Origin: Paralvinella palmiformis
Lineage: Eukaryota; Annelida; Polychaeta; Terebellida; Alvinellidae
Assembly: GCA_025642065.1 (NCBI GenBank)
Contig: JAODUP010000423.1
Location: 282,538-346,537 of the forward strand
Direction: 5' to 3'
DNA: 64,000 nt
Within the stretch, counting starts at the first letter, position 1. The number at the start of each line of letters is the position of its first letter. The notes under the pieces are model-generated. The model did not search any database and had not been told where the DNA came from. It was given only the letters and a program-made list of their open reading frames with translations. The position numbers were made by a program, and so were the translations under genes. Below are positions 1-14,900 of the stretch, one piece after another.

Positions 1-1143
1 TGCATGCTTTTTGGCAGTGATTTAAATCACGATTTTTGTTTTAAACAACATTCAAACATTTCCTAACACACTGATTAGAATGACTAGTTAGAATAACAAT
101 AAATACAATAATCATAACAAATCAAATGAAACATCATACAAATAAATAAAAATTTATTATTTCATAACATTTGTAAATATCTCGACATAGACCTATTCTT
201 TATTGATCCATTAGAATACTTAGGAATTCGTGCACACGTCAACAGTAACGTAACTAAAATATAACACAACGATTCCATTAAACAAAACATAATTTTAATG
301 TACGTGTATGTATGTGCGTGTGTGTGTGCGCGCGCGCTTGTTGGTCGTTTACTTGCAGTGCAAGATTGATATGGAATAAGTGCGTGTCGCTGTGTGAAAT
401 GTAGTAGTAATGAATCCAAGTCAATAGATGGTAACTTTGACATTTGTAAAAAATATTTTAAAAATGTGAAGTGTCTATTTATCTTCATTATTCAGAAACT
501 GTAAAAATTATTTGGTCTGCAGCACGAAGTAAAAACACAAATCCAAACAACATATGACAGCATTGAGCAAACACGCACGTTTAACACACACACACACACA
601 CACAGTTACATTTGTCAGAATGCACACACTTCTATTGTCCGAAAATTAGGATTGCAGCATTGTATTATATTGAATATGCTTTTGACAAATGTCACCATCA
701 ATTAACTATAAATCAATCAATTGATATTTGCTCTTTCAATCGTGCCAGTGAGTGAGATGCTAGCTTTATCCAACTGATTCGATGTTGCGCATTACTAGAA
801 CACACCGTTGTCGTATCATTTATCATTGGGCTGCGCTATCTCGTCAGCGGGCCGAGCTGTCTCATAAGGCCGAGCTGTCTGGGCCGAGTTCTTACTTAGC
901 CGAGCTGTCTAGCATTCAAATGAGGTAGCTAAACCACGATAAACAACTGACATCTCGCCCATCATCATTATAACAGAAGTCAACACCAGGTGGCTGTGCC
1001 CAATAGGTGACAGCCAGGGGTCTCTACCCCAAGCTTCAACAAGACAAGCTCTGTACGAATTGATTCTTAAATGGTGGTAAATAGTTTCGCATTATTAAAA
1101 GCCAAGCCCGCAGTAAATATCAATATCCGGTTGTAACGTAATC
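1..1143. other. Upstream flank of SEC23IP
   Basis: No gene is visible here. The stretch has a (GT)n/(CG)n tract near 307-338, a (CA)n tract near 581-603, and a short cluster of GCCGAGCTGTCT repeats at 851-910. The start codon of SEC23IP follows at 1144, so the promoter and 5' UTR should lie in its last few hundred bases, but I see no clear TATA box or other decisive core-promoter motif. Confidence 0.5.
851..910 (+). repeat. Short GCCGAGCTGTCT repeat cluster
   Basis: Three exact copies of GCCGAGCTGTCT (851-862, 869-880, 899-910) and one diverged copy starting at 883 lie about 235-295 bp before the SEC23IP start codon. The spacing is irregular. It could be a proximal regulatory cluster or a decayed tandem repeat; the sequence alone does not decide. 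Confidence 0.55.
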
Positions 1144-4100
1144 ATGGCTGACCGTGGAAAGCCAAAAGATTCGACACCGCCTCCTTTACTTTTAATGCCT
1201 GCTTCCCAGGGATTAACTTTTAATACAAACGAAGGAGTGAATCTATTAATGCCTGTTCCACAAACGGAGGCCTCGTTAATATCTTCAGGTGTGTAAATAT
1301 CGAAGTAATTGCTAACAGTATTGTAAACACCGCTCGGTCAGTGGTCACTAGACATTAGTCTGGTGACTAGTCAGTCCGCTGGGTGACTGGGAGTCGTAAC
1401 ACTGATGACTGTCAATGTTAGTACGATTGTTTCTAATCTTTGCTAGCGCTGGCTAAAATCTGGTTTAGCTAATGTGACTAAAGAGTCAAAATTCTTTAGC
1501 CAAATGAAAATTGCAGAACTGCCAAACATTACGATTTCTGCGGGAAAAAAAAACGAAATCATTACGAATTTCTGTTCTTCAGTACGCCCGTACTCTAAAA
1601 ACTAAGATAAATCTGCCCTATCCCGTAATAGTTCCATATAGTGCATAGCCTCTGTGGTGCTCATCACACAGCAGTTGCTCTAGACTGCATGGCTTGAGAG
1701 CCTTTGCTGCGCCAGAGAATCGCAATTGTGCATTTTGTCCAGGAGGGCCCTGAATTTTGGGGGGATGAAATAACAAGTATTTTTCAAAAATTGGGAAAAC
1801 CACCTCTGAAAATGTCCCTAAAACGTACAAAAAAGTTAATGACTATTTGAAAACACCTCAAATAAACAGTATATTTTTGGAAACTATAGAACCAGATCAA
1901 GTCCTCGAAATCACAAACAAATTAAAACCTAAGCTTAGTACAGGTCATGATGAAATATCCTCCAAACTACTCCAGGAATCTATTGAATACATTAAATATC
2001 CATTGACACACATTATAAATAGATCAATAATTACCGGTATTGTTCCCAATCAACTGAAAATAGCTAAGGTAATTCCAATACACAAATCAGCTAATCCCAC
2101 TGAATTAAAAAACTATAGACCCATCAGCCTTCTCCCAGCTTTTTCGAAAATATTTGAAAGGATAATGTATAACAAGATAATGAGCTTCCTCAATAGTAAT
2201 AATATTCTTTACAAACATCAGTATGGTTTTCGTGAGAAACACTCAACAATTCACCCAATTATACATTTATTAAATCAATGTGCAATAGCTAATAATTCGA
2301 CTCCTAAGTAAGTTACCTTATCTATTTTCTGCGACCTCTCAAAAGCATTTGATGTTATAAAGACAGACACATTATTAAATAAATTAAATTACTACGGTAT
2401 TAGGGGAGTCGCCAACAAATGGTTTGCCAGTTATCCTGTGAATAGGAAACAATATGTTCAAATTGGTAAAACGAAGTCAGATATTGAATTCATGAACTGT
2501 AGGGTACCACAAGGATCTATCCTAGGTCCTTTGCTATACCTAATATATGTTAATGATATATCAAAATCCACAAATGCACATATATTATCTTTTGCAGACG
2601 ACACTTCTTTAATCATTAGTGATACTGATATTTCCACCTTATATCAAAGGGCAAATGTAGAAATGAATAACTTATTTGAATGGTTTTGTGCAAATTGTCT
2701 CTCGCTAAATAAAAACAAAATATATGGTTTTCAAAGGTGGTACAAAAAATTTGGATTTTAACATCTTGGACATTTCAGTTGGTGGTACTCATTTAGAGCA
2801 AATTGGTTCTCAATTCCAAGAGAAAACCACCAAATTTCTTGGTGTCTTTCTGGACGAGACTCTTTCATGGAAATATCATTTGATTTACGTGAAAAATAAG
2901 ATTTCTCGGGCCTTATATGGCATAAAACAAGTAAAGAAATTCCTACCAAAAAACAGTCTGAAAACTTTATACCTGGCTCTCATACAACTATATATCTCAT
3001 ATGGTTTACTAATTTGGGGGAACGCCAATTCATCAATCCTTCAGAAAACTGTGTCTGCAGAAAAGAGCTATTCATATTATTAATAATGCGGGTTATAACA
3101 ATCATACCGATCCCTTATTCAAAAATTGTGAAATCTTAAAATTAAGTGACATGTATCAATACCACGCATGTTTGTTCATGGACGACTTTATTAACAAGAG
3201 ACTTCCTATATCCTTCGATGGCCTATTCCGTCTAAATTCTGAGGTACAGGAAAATCGCGTGACAAGGCAATCTAGTCATATGCATGTACCTCGATGTAAC
3301 TCTGCACTATCCAGTAAGTTGCCATTAGTCAATTTTCCCATTATATGGAACAATTGGAATAGTATCCTTTCCACTTGTAATTCAAGATCAAAAACTAAGA
3401 AAACCCTGAAAAGTTACATCTTAGCTACTTACTCAGCATCTGTAAAATGCAACAACCCTTATTGTTGTCAATGCACACATGTCTAGGTAATTATATGATT
3501 TCTTGGTACCTGGTCCACATACTTCCAATACACACACGACCAGACTTGCAAATACACAAACGGCTTTTTTAAGCTGACTATTATTAGCTATGATTGTTCG
3601 GGGCCAATGGGAAGACAGCTTTGGCTACATTGGTCCCCCAATTTCTTTATATGTAATATACTTGTAAAATTGCATTATGTATACGTTATTTGAAATTGGA
3701 AATAAATACTACTACTAAATACTACTACTACCTATGCAGGAGGTCCTCTCTTTCATATAATGTTTCCTGATACAGAGATAGCGAAAAAAAGTGGGCTAGT
3801 GAGTAATATAAAACACTAGCTCAACCAGGCTACTGCCATTTCGAGGCAAGATATACGGTAGTCTCCAGTTCATTTATCGTAGTTTTGGAGCTCTGTGCAG
3901 TGGAAAAAAGTATCATAGCCGTACTGATACCTCACCAACCGTCGATAAAAAACACAGTTCCCGATTGTAGGTTGGATTTTGAACTGATTTTCAGCAGATG
4001 TATGGTGCAAAACAAAAAATCTCTGGGCACCACATGGGGCAGAATAAAATCCCATGATGCAATATTGTAAGTGTTGTGAGCATTAACAGTCTCCTCATCA

Positions 4101-7100
4101 CATTTGCTTTAATAATCCTGTACCACTGGTATGGCATTATATGCAGAAAATTAGTCATGATAAACACCAATTATTTATCATTCGATAATTTCCCGATTTG
4201 AAATAATGCCCAAATATACTGCTGTAACCATTTCAAATGTCATATTTATAAATATTTACTGAATATTATTTTAAGAGATTTTGGTGATCTTGGCTGGTAA
4301 ATACCATTTGCATTATGATGGTCACATGACTTAAATACTCTCTCGTGATTGGCCAGTTGTCTTTGTTAACAGTAAATAAGAAGCACATGTCTTGTTTACA
4401 ATTTTTTAATTGGCTTGCTCATCAGGCATGCGCACTTGCTCAAAAGGGAAAGTGATCAGCGATCAACACTAACCCAGCATGAAAATATACTTGCCCCGGG
4501 CGTCCAGGCAACCAATTTTTCAGGCCCTGCTCCCCAATAAGAATATCCCCCTGGAAATATTCTGTAGGGATCACAGATTCATTCAAAATGAAGTCCAATG
4601 CAAAGGTTGGCTGGCCTTTTACCCATGACTTTTGGTAAATGACAATCAGGACTGTTATATCAACTTGATCTATGAGCAGTTGCTGCACGAGCCTGGAGGG
4701 TGAGATATAAAATTGAGTTTTAGTACTCCAGTTGGTTTAAGTCTAAGATTGTACTTTTGGGGTGCACTTAGACAGACGGACAAATTTTATCTTAGTGATG
4801 TAGAATTTGTTCAAGGTGAGATTTCTCTGAAATCCTGTACACAGCCATCACACTCAACAGTTTTTTGGTCTAGATTAAAGACTGTCATATACTGGATGCA
4901 TTAACAAACGTTTTCCATGGATGTAATTAATATAAGCTACTCAGTAGTAGTATTTATGCAAATATCTTTGATTTTTTAAAGTAATATATTGACAGAACTG
5001 TGGGTTACTTTAGATTATTTGATTGATCATTATAACTAGGCTTTTATGTAAGGCAGCTCATTTTATACCATATATAATTTTCTATAAGATGCCATTTTAA
5101 TCCTTGAAATAATAATAAAAATTCCCGACTTGTCTCATACAGAGCCAGTCGGGTGAGAGACAATTGTTACAATTTGTTTTTATCTTTCAGTTAGATCTAC
5201 TAGTGTTTCTATTAAACAGTTCAATTTAATTTGGATTTATCAGTGACAGTGCTACACACATATTTCAACATGCCAGGTCAAAAAGTAAACACCATTTTTC
5301 TGAAAATAACATCTTTTAAAAGTTTTAAATTCTGCCTCATCTTATATTCAAGTTGGGCAGTTTCTCGCGATATTGACTTATATATTGACACCGTCTTATG
5401 TACAACATGAACATATACACAAGTATATATGGTAACTGTATTTATGATCTAATATTAATTACTAGTTCCTGTAATCATGGAAGACAAAGGGGTGAGAATG
5501 CCTACATCAGTAACTTAATCATCACAATTCCTATGGTGTGGCATCAATCGATGGGAAGTCAAACCAATTAACCAAAGCTTTTAATTAACAACAGGCCTAT
5601 AGTTGTAACAATGGCCATTATATTTTAAATCTATGCAGTTTGTAATTTGTCATCAAAATATGAGTTGCATTTCATTCATGTATGCCCACCATCACTCAAT
5701 GAAAACTCCGCGTAGCAAAATTGGTAGTGAATCGGCGTCACTATGTGCAGTGAATGGGCTCAACTTTGGGTGATAAATTGGCCTAGAAAAATATTGGTTG
5801 CAAATGCTCCCATTCCCACAACCAGCTTATTTCTGAATGTTGTTTCATCCAACACTTTGCCTCATTATGTTACTCAACCCATTTATTCTACCCTGTAGAC
5901 AACGGTTGACATAAAACAACAACTTTTACATTTTATGGTTGCACCACTTAGTTATAGTTAACATGACATTGAATGACAATATTTAGAAGAACTGGTTCCA
6001 GATTTATTGTTGTTTGAGTTTTATAAGTGATAATATTTTATATCCTATAATGAGTTGTAGGTGATATTCGTGTAATAGTTATGCCACTCACAATTAATTT
6101 TGAGGCAGTTGAACAAAAACTGTTTGGGATTTTGTGCATGAAAATGGAGTTTGATGATAGCACTGTTACTTCCTTTTATCAGAAGGGAGCACCAAGACTG
6201 AGGTTCTAGGGAAAACCATCCCAACAACTCATACTCCATTAGATGTTGCTAAATTTTTCAACTACCGGGAGTTGCTATGTCATTTGTTATAAATAAATTA
6301 ATATTTATAAATTTTCTCTCACTCACACATAGTATATTTAGCCTAGCCCAAGACTCAACTAGAATTGGGAGGGACTCTTTTTAAGTTATTTGGACTGAGA
6401 TCCTGTTACTAAAGACAGTGCCTGTTACCATCAGAGTGTGCTATATTTTGTTTTAACATGCTTTCTCCAATAACAATTAACTAATAAACTCTCAATGCAT
6501 AATATTGGATGACTTAAATACTAATGTTGATGATGATGATTGATTGATGTTTCACTGACAGTAAATTATCGCTACATTTAGGTAAGACCGGGTTTATCGT
6601 GCTTGGCAGCAATATAAAATGAAAGACAGTTCCATTGCTATTTTTGAAGAGAGAGTATAGCTTAGAAACGTGTCGCTATAATAAATGGTAACATATAGTA
6701 TCTATCTAAGTATGCAAAATCTTTAATTTACATAACAATAAAAAAGTGTTGGTATCTGCCTTCATTCAATGGCCACTTTGATTTTTCCTTCATCCTGTTA
6801 GTATATTGATCTGGTGAGGTGTCTTAAAACTGGATTCACTTTATTAAACTAAGAATCAGTAAGATCATTCTGAATCCAAAGACTCACATTGCAGCCTATG
6901 AGTTCAGGAAAATAAATATGACTCCAGTAGAAACAAAGGTAAATTTAATTAAACCACATATTCAAAATCGTAAATAGCCAGGCTCCAAATTATCTTCATA
7001 TTTCAAAGGTGATGAATTGACATAATCTTAACACCAGATTCAGTCAACATGCTGTAATAGTCCCTTATGTAAAGCATTATGGAGCAGACTCATTTGGTTG

Positions 7101-10100
7101 ATACCACTACTAAACAGACATGGGTTCGATTCAATTTTGGAATTGATGGGCAATTCCTATTCCAGAATTGGAATTGCCTGTTTAAAAAAATGGATTTGAT
7201 AAATTTGAAATTTGCTACAAAAGCAAATTAATTTGCCATTTAATTTTTTAATTCAGAAATATTTCTTCCATGACAATCCTACTTGGAATATAAACTACTT
7301 GGAGTAGGTATTCGGAGTACCTACTCATGGTAAAAGCGGAATTGGAATTGATAAATTTCATGTGGAATTGACCCCATGTCTGCTACTGAATAGTCTTCAA
7401 CTGAAGCTTCATGTTATATTTCATCATTAGTCATATTTTGTCACTCATCGTATTCAATACTATTAAGGAAGACCACAATGTAAAAAAGTTTTATCTCTGG
7501 TGTTTATATATATATATATATACTGTATACATATATGAATTTTACCTAATAAACCAAATAAAATAATACCTTATGTATATCCGGGATGTTCAGTGGTTGG
7601 AGGAGAACACTTCAAAAGTTGTGGGTTTGAATATGGCTCATGCCTGTATTTATGGGATTTGTTTCCCTTGGCAGATGGCCATCGGCAGTATGTCCCAGGT
7701 GTGATCATCGGCGAGGCTAAACAACAACTCGACTCGAGCATATGTATATGCATGTTTTAGAATTATAATCCTTAGTAATATGAATGATAACATGGTGTTT
7801 TAGACATCATCTTGATTGTTTATATCAGCAAAAATAACCGAGGATGAGTTTTAAATGAGACATAAATTTCTGCCTAATGACAGTCAACTGGAGAGAATCA
7901 TTGTATTAGAATAGTAAACTTCGTTTATTAGAAGTGTATGAGCAATAATAAGCTGGTTTATATATCTGTATGTTACTAGTTCTGTTAAATTAACTAACTG
8001 GCTTCTGTCACCATTCTGGTGTTTCAGACGAAGATGGGGAAGTGGATAGTTTCCTGGGCCAATCACAACCTACAGTAACTCCCCAGGTCAGTAATTTCCA
8101 GTCACAGCAACATTTTGGTCACAACCATTCACAGGCCTCCACAACCATACAAGGACCGTCTCATCCAGTAGCACACATAGCTCCTCTAAGCCATCAGCTG
8201 CCACCTAGTGGCCCCGCACCACCACCTGTGGGCACGCAGCTGCTATCTGGTGGTGGTAGTGGACTTACGCAGCCTCCTGCTGGAATGGCGGCACCTCCTA
8301 TGGGAGCAGCTCCTCCAACTGGTAAGAAATTTCGGTTCAGTTATGCCAGCTGTAAACTAATTGTATTTCAGAGTTGTGTATGCTCGTTATGTAAATTTGA
8401 ATTATAAATAGTTCTTTTAATATTTAGGTATTGCTACTTGATTACACCTTTAGTGCATTTCTATTGATTATTCAGCAATGTGTAGTTAGATTACCAATGT
8501 GTTTGATGTGTTGAGGCCATATGTTTAGTTATTGATCTGGGGACATTTTACAGCTGAAAGTCTAATAAACATTGTATCATCATTAGTAATAACATATTGA
8601 AGCTTATTCTGAAGATTGTTTAGTATTTAATGATAAATGACATAATGCTTAGTAATACACACACACACACATATATATATATATATTAGCAATTGTTGTG
8701 ATGATAATGATGATGTCACACCTGTTGTAATAATATATTCAATACTTGCTGAACAGAAGTGACGTTCATATTAAGCTAGCTTTATTATATTTATATTGAT
8801 TGCCCTTTGTATTAGCACCAGAGAGAACAGGTCAGCTAAAATATTTTCCACCATAAAGTGTGTCTGTGGTGTGGTGATGATGTTAGTCATGTGAGAATTA
8901 TTCGCTGTCGTTGGTATTAGATTTTTGGAGGTCAGTAGTTTGAATTAAGCTGTCAGAATGGCCACTTTGTGGAAAATGGAGTGGTTTGGTGCTTAGCAAA
9001 TTGTAGACATCTCTTAATAGTGGCGTACGACATACTGTAAGTTTGACAATGTTGACAATAACATTCTTCACACTGCAAGTTATTATATTATTTTCTTTGA
9101 TATGCATTTTTATGCAGTTGTATTCCGAATTAATTACATGTTGTAGACACTGTTTTTACACAGAAGCATACACAGTAGATTACATTAGTTTGCATGTTTC
9201 ACTGGTCACATACAAACATAGGGCTGCACTGCATAGTGTAATCATGGTAGGAATCGGTCACATTATTCAAATTATTTAATGGAGATAGTTTCTTATTTCA
9301 CTGTTAATTCAGTTCATCCATAATTTTCCATCAGTATTCTGTGAACTTACAGATTTATACATTATGGCTTATGCTTAAATATATTGCTGATACATCATGT
9401 TACTTGCAGAAATTTCTAGCAAAATGTATGCCACTTTGTTCAAAATGGTTTTTATTTACTAATAGCAGAACTTTGATACATGCACTTTTATTGCAAAATT
9501 TAATAAACGGTGCTCTTATATTGGGAATGAAGTTCAAAAACAAAGGTTTCAGTGATTATTATCCAATGATTCCTCCAATTTTACACAGAATCATTATCAA
9601 GAAAACTATTTTTGTGTATGTATTCAAAATTAAAAAATAAATAAACAGCTGTTAAAATCCTTATTTCTTCTAGGGCCAGCTCAAAATTATCGCAGAATGC
9701 CGGGCCGTCCACAGTATGCGCCACCTCCTCCTGGAACCTATGCTCCTCCCAGTCAACTTCCTTCAACATCACAATCATTTATTCCCCCTTCAGTACCTGT
9801 TCAGTCATCACCGGTATTAAATGATGGTACAATGAGTGGATCCTTTTCTAGCATGATGTCTCCGGCCATGACGCCTCCATCCAGTCATGGAGAGGCACCA
9901 ATAAATTATGGACCTCCACCCCAAAATTATAGTTCATCACCCACAGGTTACAATCCACCACCTGCATCCTCCACTTTTCCCACATCAGTTCCTGGAAATG
10001 CGCCATCACCTTTAGGTGGAGCTGGCTTAATGCCCACTGATCCAGTGATGCCCTACATACCGGTTAAGCACCACTGGTTCTACAGCAAACATGTTGAGTT

Positions 10101-11905
10101 ACGACAGATGTGGGAACCATTTTCTCTCGTTGATTCAAACAGACTTGAGGAAGCTTTTAAACTCGGTAAGATATGTGTTCAATCTTTACTAGTATATTCA
10201 TGCTACAACGTTATTGATGATGAATGCTGTTAACTTTAACAGATTGTATATTTCTTTTTATGGCTGTGGTATCATATTTAATATATTCTTCATGTGTTCC
10301 TCATCAAAAGTAGGGCATTTCTATGGCTAAACTAGTAGTGTTGTTGTCCCCAGAATATCAGTACTGAGTTTCAAATCTCAGGCTAGGTACAGTACAACGC
10401 CTATATTACAGTCATCATTGGGACCAGTGATTTGTTGCCATAATTGAAGACTGACCCCATTCCAGGCAACCCAAATGTAGCTTTATTGAAAAGCTTGTTA
10501 TTGAAATTTGAGCCATGCCGGAATAGGTCTAGCACATGTTATAATTAAATGTTATTCACTGAAACAAAATAAAAATAATATCATGCAAGTACATCGTATT
10601 GTGATAGATATGTTCAAATTTGTAACATTATTGAACTATTTTTACTATCACTGTTTTTCAACACGTCTACTTTTTTTTGAGTGAAAGTTCTTTTCGTTTT
10701 TATGTAGCCATTTAGTATTTGTGATTGTATTGTGTGTCTATTAAATACCTAAAATGATATGATTCCATTTAATAAATTGTGGTAGCATTTACACAGAAAA
10801 TGAGAGGCAAGTTTCTGTGTCTACGCATGTAATTAAACAAGTTTTATATGCTGATTGGCTGTTATTGAGGGCCTCAATTGGGATTTCAAGTATTGGCCAT
10901 AATATACATTAGAGGCGTGGCTGTTATTGGCAACTTAATTAGCATTGTGTTAAATGGGCTGATGTTTGGGACCATAGAATCTGGCTGCATTATAGGCACT
11001 GACCATCATTCAGGCGTGGCCGCAACAAGGCGTTGTACTGTATATAGATTGTTTCATATTTCATTACCTTTCAAAGACTCTTCCTATCAGACATGGGGTC
11101 AATTCAATTTTGGAATTGATGGGCAATTCCAGAATTAGAATTGCTTATTTAAAAAAATTGAATTGATAAATTTGGAATTAAAGTTTGTTAGAAAAAATTA
11201 AATCCACAAATTAATTTAATTTTTTAATTCAGAAATATTTCTTCCATGACAATCCTACTTGGAATATAAACTATTTGGAGGAGGTATTCCAAGTAGGTAC
11301 TCTGAGTAGGTATTCCGAGTACCTACCCATGTTAAAAAGTAGTAGGTAAAAAACAGTCGATAAAAAAATGGAATTGATAAATTTGATTTGGAATTGACAA
11401 AATGGAATTGAGTGTATTGGAATTGACTCCATGTCTGGTTCCTATGTCATAATTGATAACATATTTCACAGTAGAACCCCTAGAGTTGTGGGAGCAAATC
11501 CTATTATTATCAGTATCATTCAGCTATCAGTATCATTCAGCTATTTCATTCTTCAATAAAGGGATGCTGTCTGATAAATGTATTTCCCTAAATTAATTCA
11601 GATGTTAATTAACAGAATCGATTATTGATACAGGTGTACGTGATAATGTGGTAATAAGTACAGATGGGGGACGTTATGATGTTGACTTGTTGAAGAAGAC
11701 GAGAACTGCCATCTACTGGGATGAGGTTACCACACAAGTGCGTCGTGCTTCGTGGTTTTTCCGACCAGAAGGTAGCTCAAAACTGATGCCATTTGAAGAA
11801 GATGTTGCCAATATATTAGAGGTATTATAATCCTTTATTAATCAACTTACAGAGTACATAATACGTTATTTCTCATTGTTCACAAAAATTTAGGTACATG
11901 AATTA

Positions 11906-11942
<37 letters not shown>

Positions 11943-14900
11943 GTAGGTCCTGGCCATTAGGCCGATACTTTGTGTCAACATTTTGACCATTATTTTTTTT
12001 TTGGGGGGGGGTCGACTTAATGGCTGGTGCTATTTCAGTGTCAAGAAATCCAGTCACTGTGAGACAAAAAAATTCAGTGTGTTAGCAGCTGTCGAGACTC
12101 TAGTCTAGATCTAGATGCAAACAGTCATTAATCGTAATTTTGATTTAAACTCATGCAGTGATGGAGTGAACATAAAAGTGAAAAAATGTGATGATAATTA
12201 TACATGGCTTTATAATGTAAAACAATATTTATATGTAGAAATATCAGATTTTTTAAATTATTGATAAATGTTGTTGGATGACTAGTGCATTTCACGAAGG
12301 CAGTGTTGGTAACAAGACAACTGATAGTGGTACCCAAGAGCATTGTATTTCATTCAGTTGGCGGAATAGACATTAGGGTGCCCCCATATATATATTTTGT
12401 TCGGGCATATTTATACTAATTACAGGATAATTACTGATTATTTCATTTATTTTCAATAAAGAGTTAATTACTAACTGACTGCATATACTGGTAATTTACA
12501 TTGTCTCAGTTATTGCCGAGTTAGTGACCAAAACGTACCATCAAAGGCTCAGAAGTGATTGACAATATGTCTAATTATTTCTAAGTCATTGACTTCATAT
12601 ACGGTTCACTGAATGTTTAATCACACCGTTATAATTATCGTTATATTTTGCCTTGATCTATTGACAGTGTACAAAAAACACATTGGTACAAATAACGAAT
12701 TATGAAAACCAAACTAGGTCTATTTGCTGCGTTCAAAACATCACCTGGAAATAATGCAGGAAAAGTTCAGAATTTTAGGTCAGCTTAATGGACGGTACTT
12801 CCATAAATCATGATATTTTAGGTTTAAAAATGACCCCAGCTTAATTTGTTGAGTGTTGTATGAATATTATCATCTAGGAACTTGGCTTCTATTCACATTA
12901 ATAAAACAACATAATAGACTGTTTCCTTACATAATTGAGCTGCCATTCTTCTTGATTGACTGAAAATACTCCTTACATTTGGAAATATGTAGATTAGTTG
13001 AAATAAACATTTCTAATCTATAAATCCACTTAAATATGAATACTTATAGCCAATCAAAATATTAATGCACTAATTACTGCCAGAAAATGGTTGAAATAAC
13101 ACAAAAAGTGAGAGTGGATTTCTAGAATTATGAAATATGATTGGATTGTACTGATAATTTTATTGCTGGTGTGACTTATTCTGTTGTAATTGATGTCCTG
13201 TTATTCCTGTTGTTATAAAATGTAAGTTTTTGGTGAGTGATCCAAATCATACATAGTCACACAAAAATGAAATAGATTGATAACATTTAATACATTTTAG
13301 CTGTTTAACTAATTCTTATAGCAAAGGTAAGAAACATGTAATGATGTCACGTATATGTATAAGACCTGTGTAAATTTCAGGAAATAATGTCAACAAAAAT
13401 AGTGAAAGATAATTATAGTTTGGACTTGTTTTATAATTTTATGGAGAAGTTCCATTTATGGCTAATTTTGGCCAGATACACATGATCAGACTAGATAGCA
13501 CATCTTTGTGCTAGTACTAGTAGTAATTGTTATTGAAAAGGTTCTTACAAGTGATCTGGAATAATATTTGTGGCCAGTCTAAACCTTATGCTTCATCTTT
13601 TGGCATTAATACCATGCCCATTCACAGTTTTTTGTCTGTCTAACCATAACATTCTGGAATGGAGTAGGTGTGTGATTATCTGTGATTGACTGTTGTAGCA
13701 GAAGGATTGCTCCTGAAAAAAATAATTGTACATTTTGGGGGGAAATAAATATGTGATTTGTGTTAAATTCACAATTGTGCAATATGCAAAAAATAATAAC
13801 AACAACAGCAAAGTGACCAAAGAAATTAAGATAAAAGAAACAACGAATTTCCCCAAACAAAGAGAACTTGTTGTGGTTGCTCCACCCTGCATGTTGCTGA
13901 TGAGACTGTCCTTCATAACTGGGTGCTCATGAACTGAGAGAGAGTGACTATATTGTAACTTGCATGACGATAGAGGTTCAGGCACAACTGACAATTCATG
14001 ACTCTTTGTCCCAAACATCAGCTGGCAGGTATACTAACTTCATGAGATACCACAACCTCTTTTTGTGTGTGCACGCCAAAATAAGCCCACAACTCCCTGC
14101 TATTTTGGATGGTAAAATCACTTTGTTCTATTGTAGTGTCATTAACCAGAACAGCATTGCTCAAGCTGTACAAAGTTGTTTACTGATATTGACTTTGTCT
14201 TATGTATGAAATAACCCTATACACAAATAAATATATACAGTAATTCATTAGTTAAATATGAGTGTATTGCTGAATTGTTTTATATGAAACTTATTCAGAA
14301 TAGATTGTTGTGATAAATAGCTAAATATTTAACACTGTGCTGGTTGTGTATAATTAATTGTATTTATTTACAGAATATCTATAAGGAGACATTAAAGACC
14401 AATGATTGGCATCGACGACACGAATTACCAAATGGCGAGGTGATTGTTATGCATAATATAAATGCCTTCGTTAGCTTCTCAGCGTCAGCGCTACCTGATG
14501 AATGGGGAAATACACAGGTATAGTTTAATTTCCAATGGTGCTTAAATTGATGTTACGGATCGTATTTCAGTAAATTTTTTATAAACATGTCTGATGTTTT
14601 TTGTTTGTAAAAACAAATTATGTAATTCTCCGACCAGACCGATACGAGACCAAGAGTCGTAAAGCGGGGACTTGATGAAATAGAAGACATATCAGAAGGT
14701 AAATAACTATTTATCAACAAGTGTTTCAATAATCCATGAACAAAATTCCTGTTGCTTGTTTTGCTAACCTTATGGTTAACACTGGGTTAAGATATTCAAA
14801 AATGAGACCCACAGGTTCAAGCCCAGGATAGGGTAATGTTTCCAGCTACCATATATACTTGTGTGTAAGACAAGGTTTTAATTCTGGAAAATATGCTGGT

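Noticed and set aside
13593..14018. 141-codon minus-strand open frame with a hydrophobic stretch
   Set aside because: Lies antisense inside an SEC23IP intron, has no recognisable domain or splice support, and is within the length expected by chance in AT-rich DNA.
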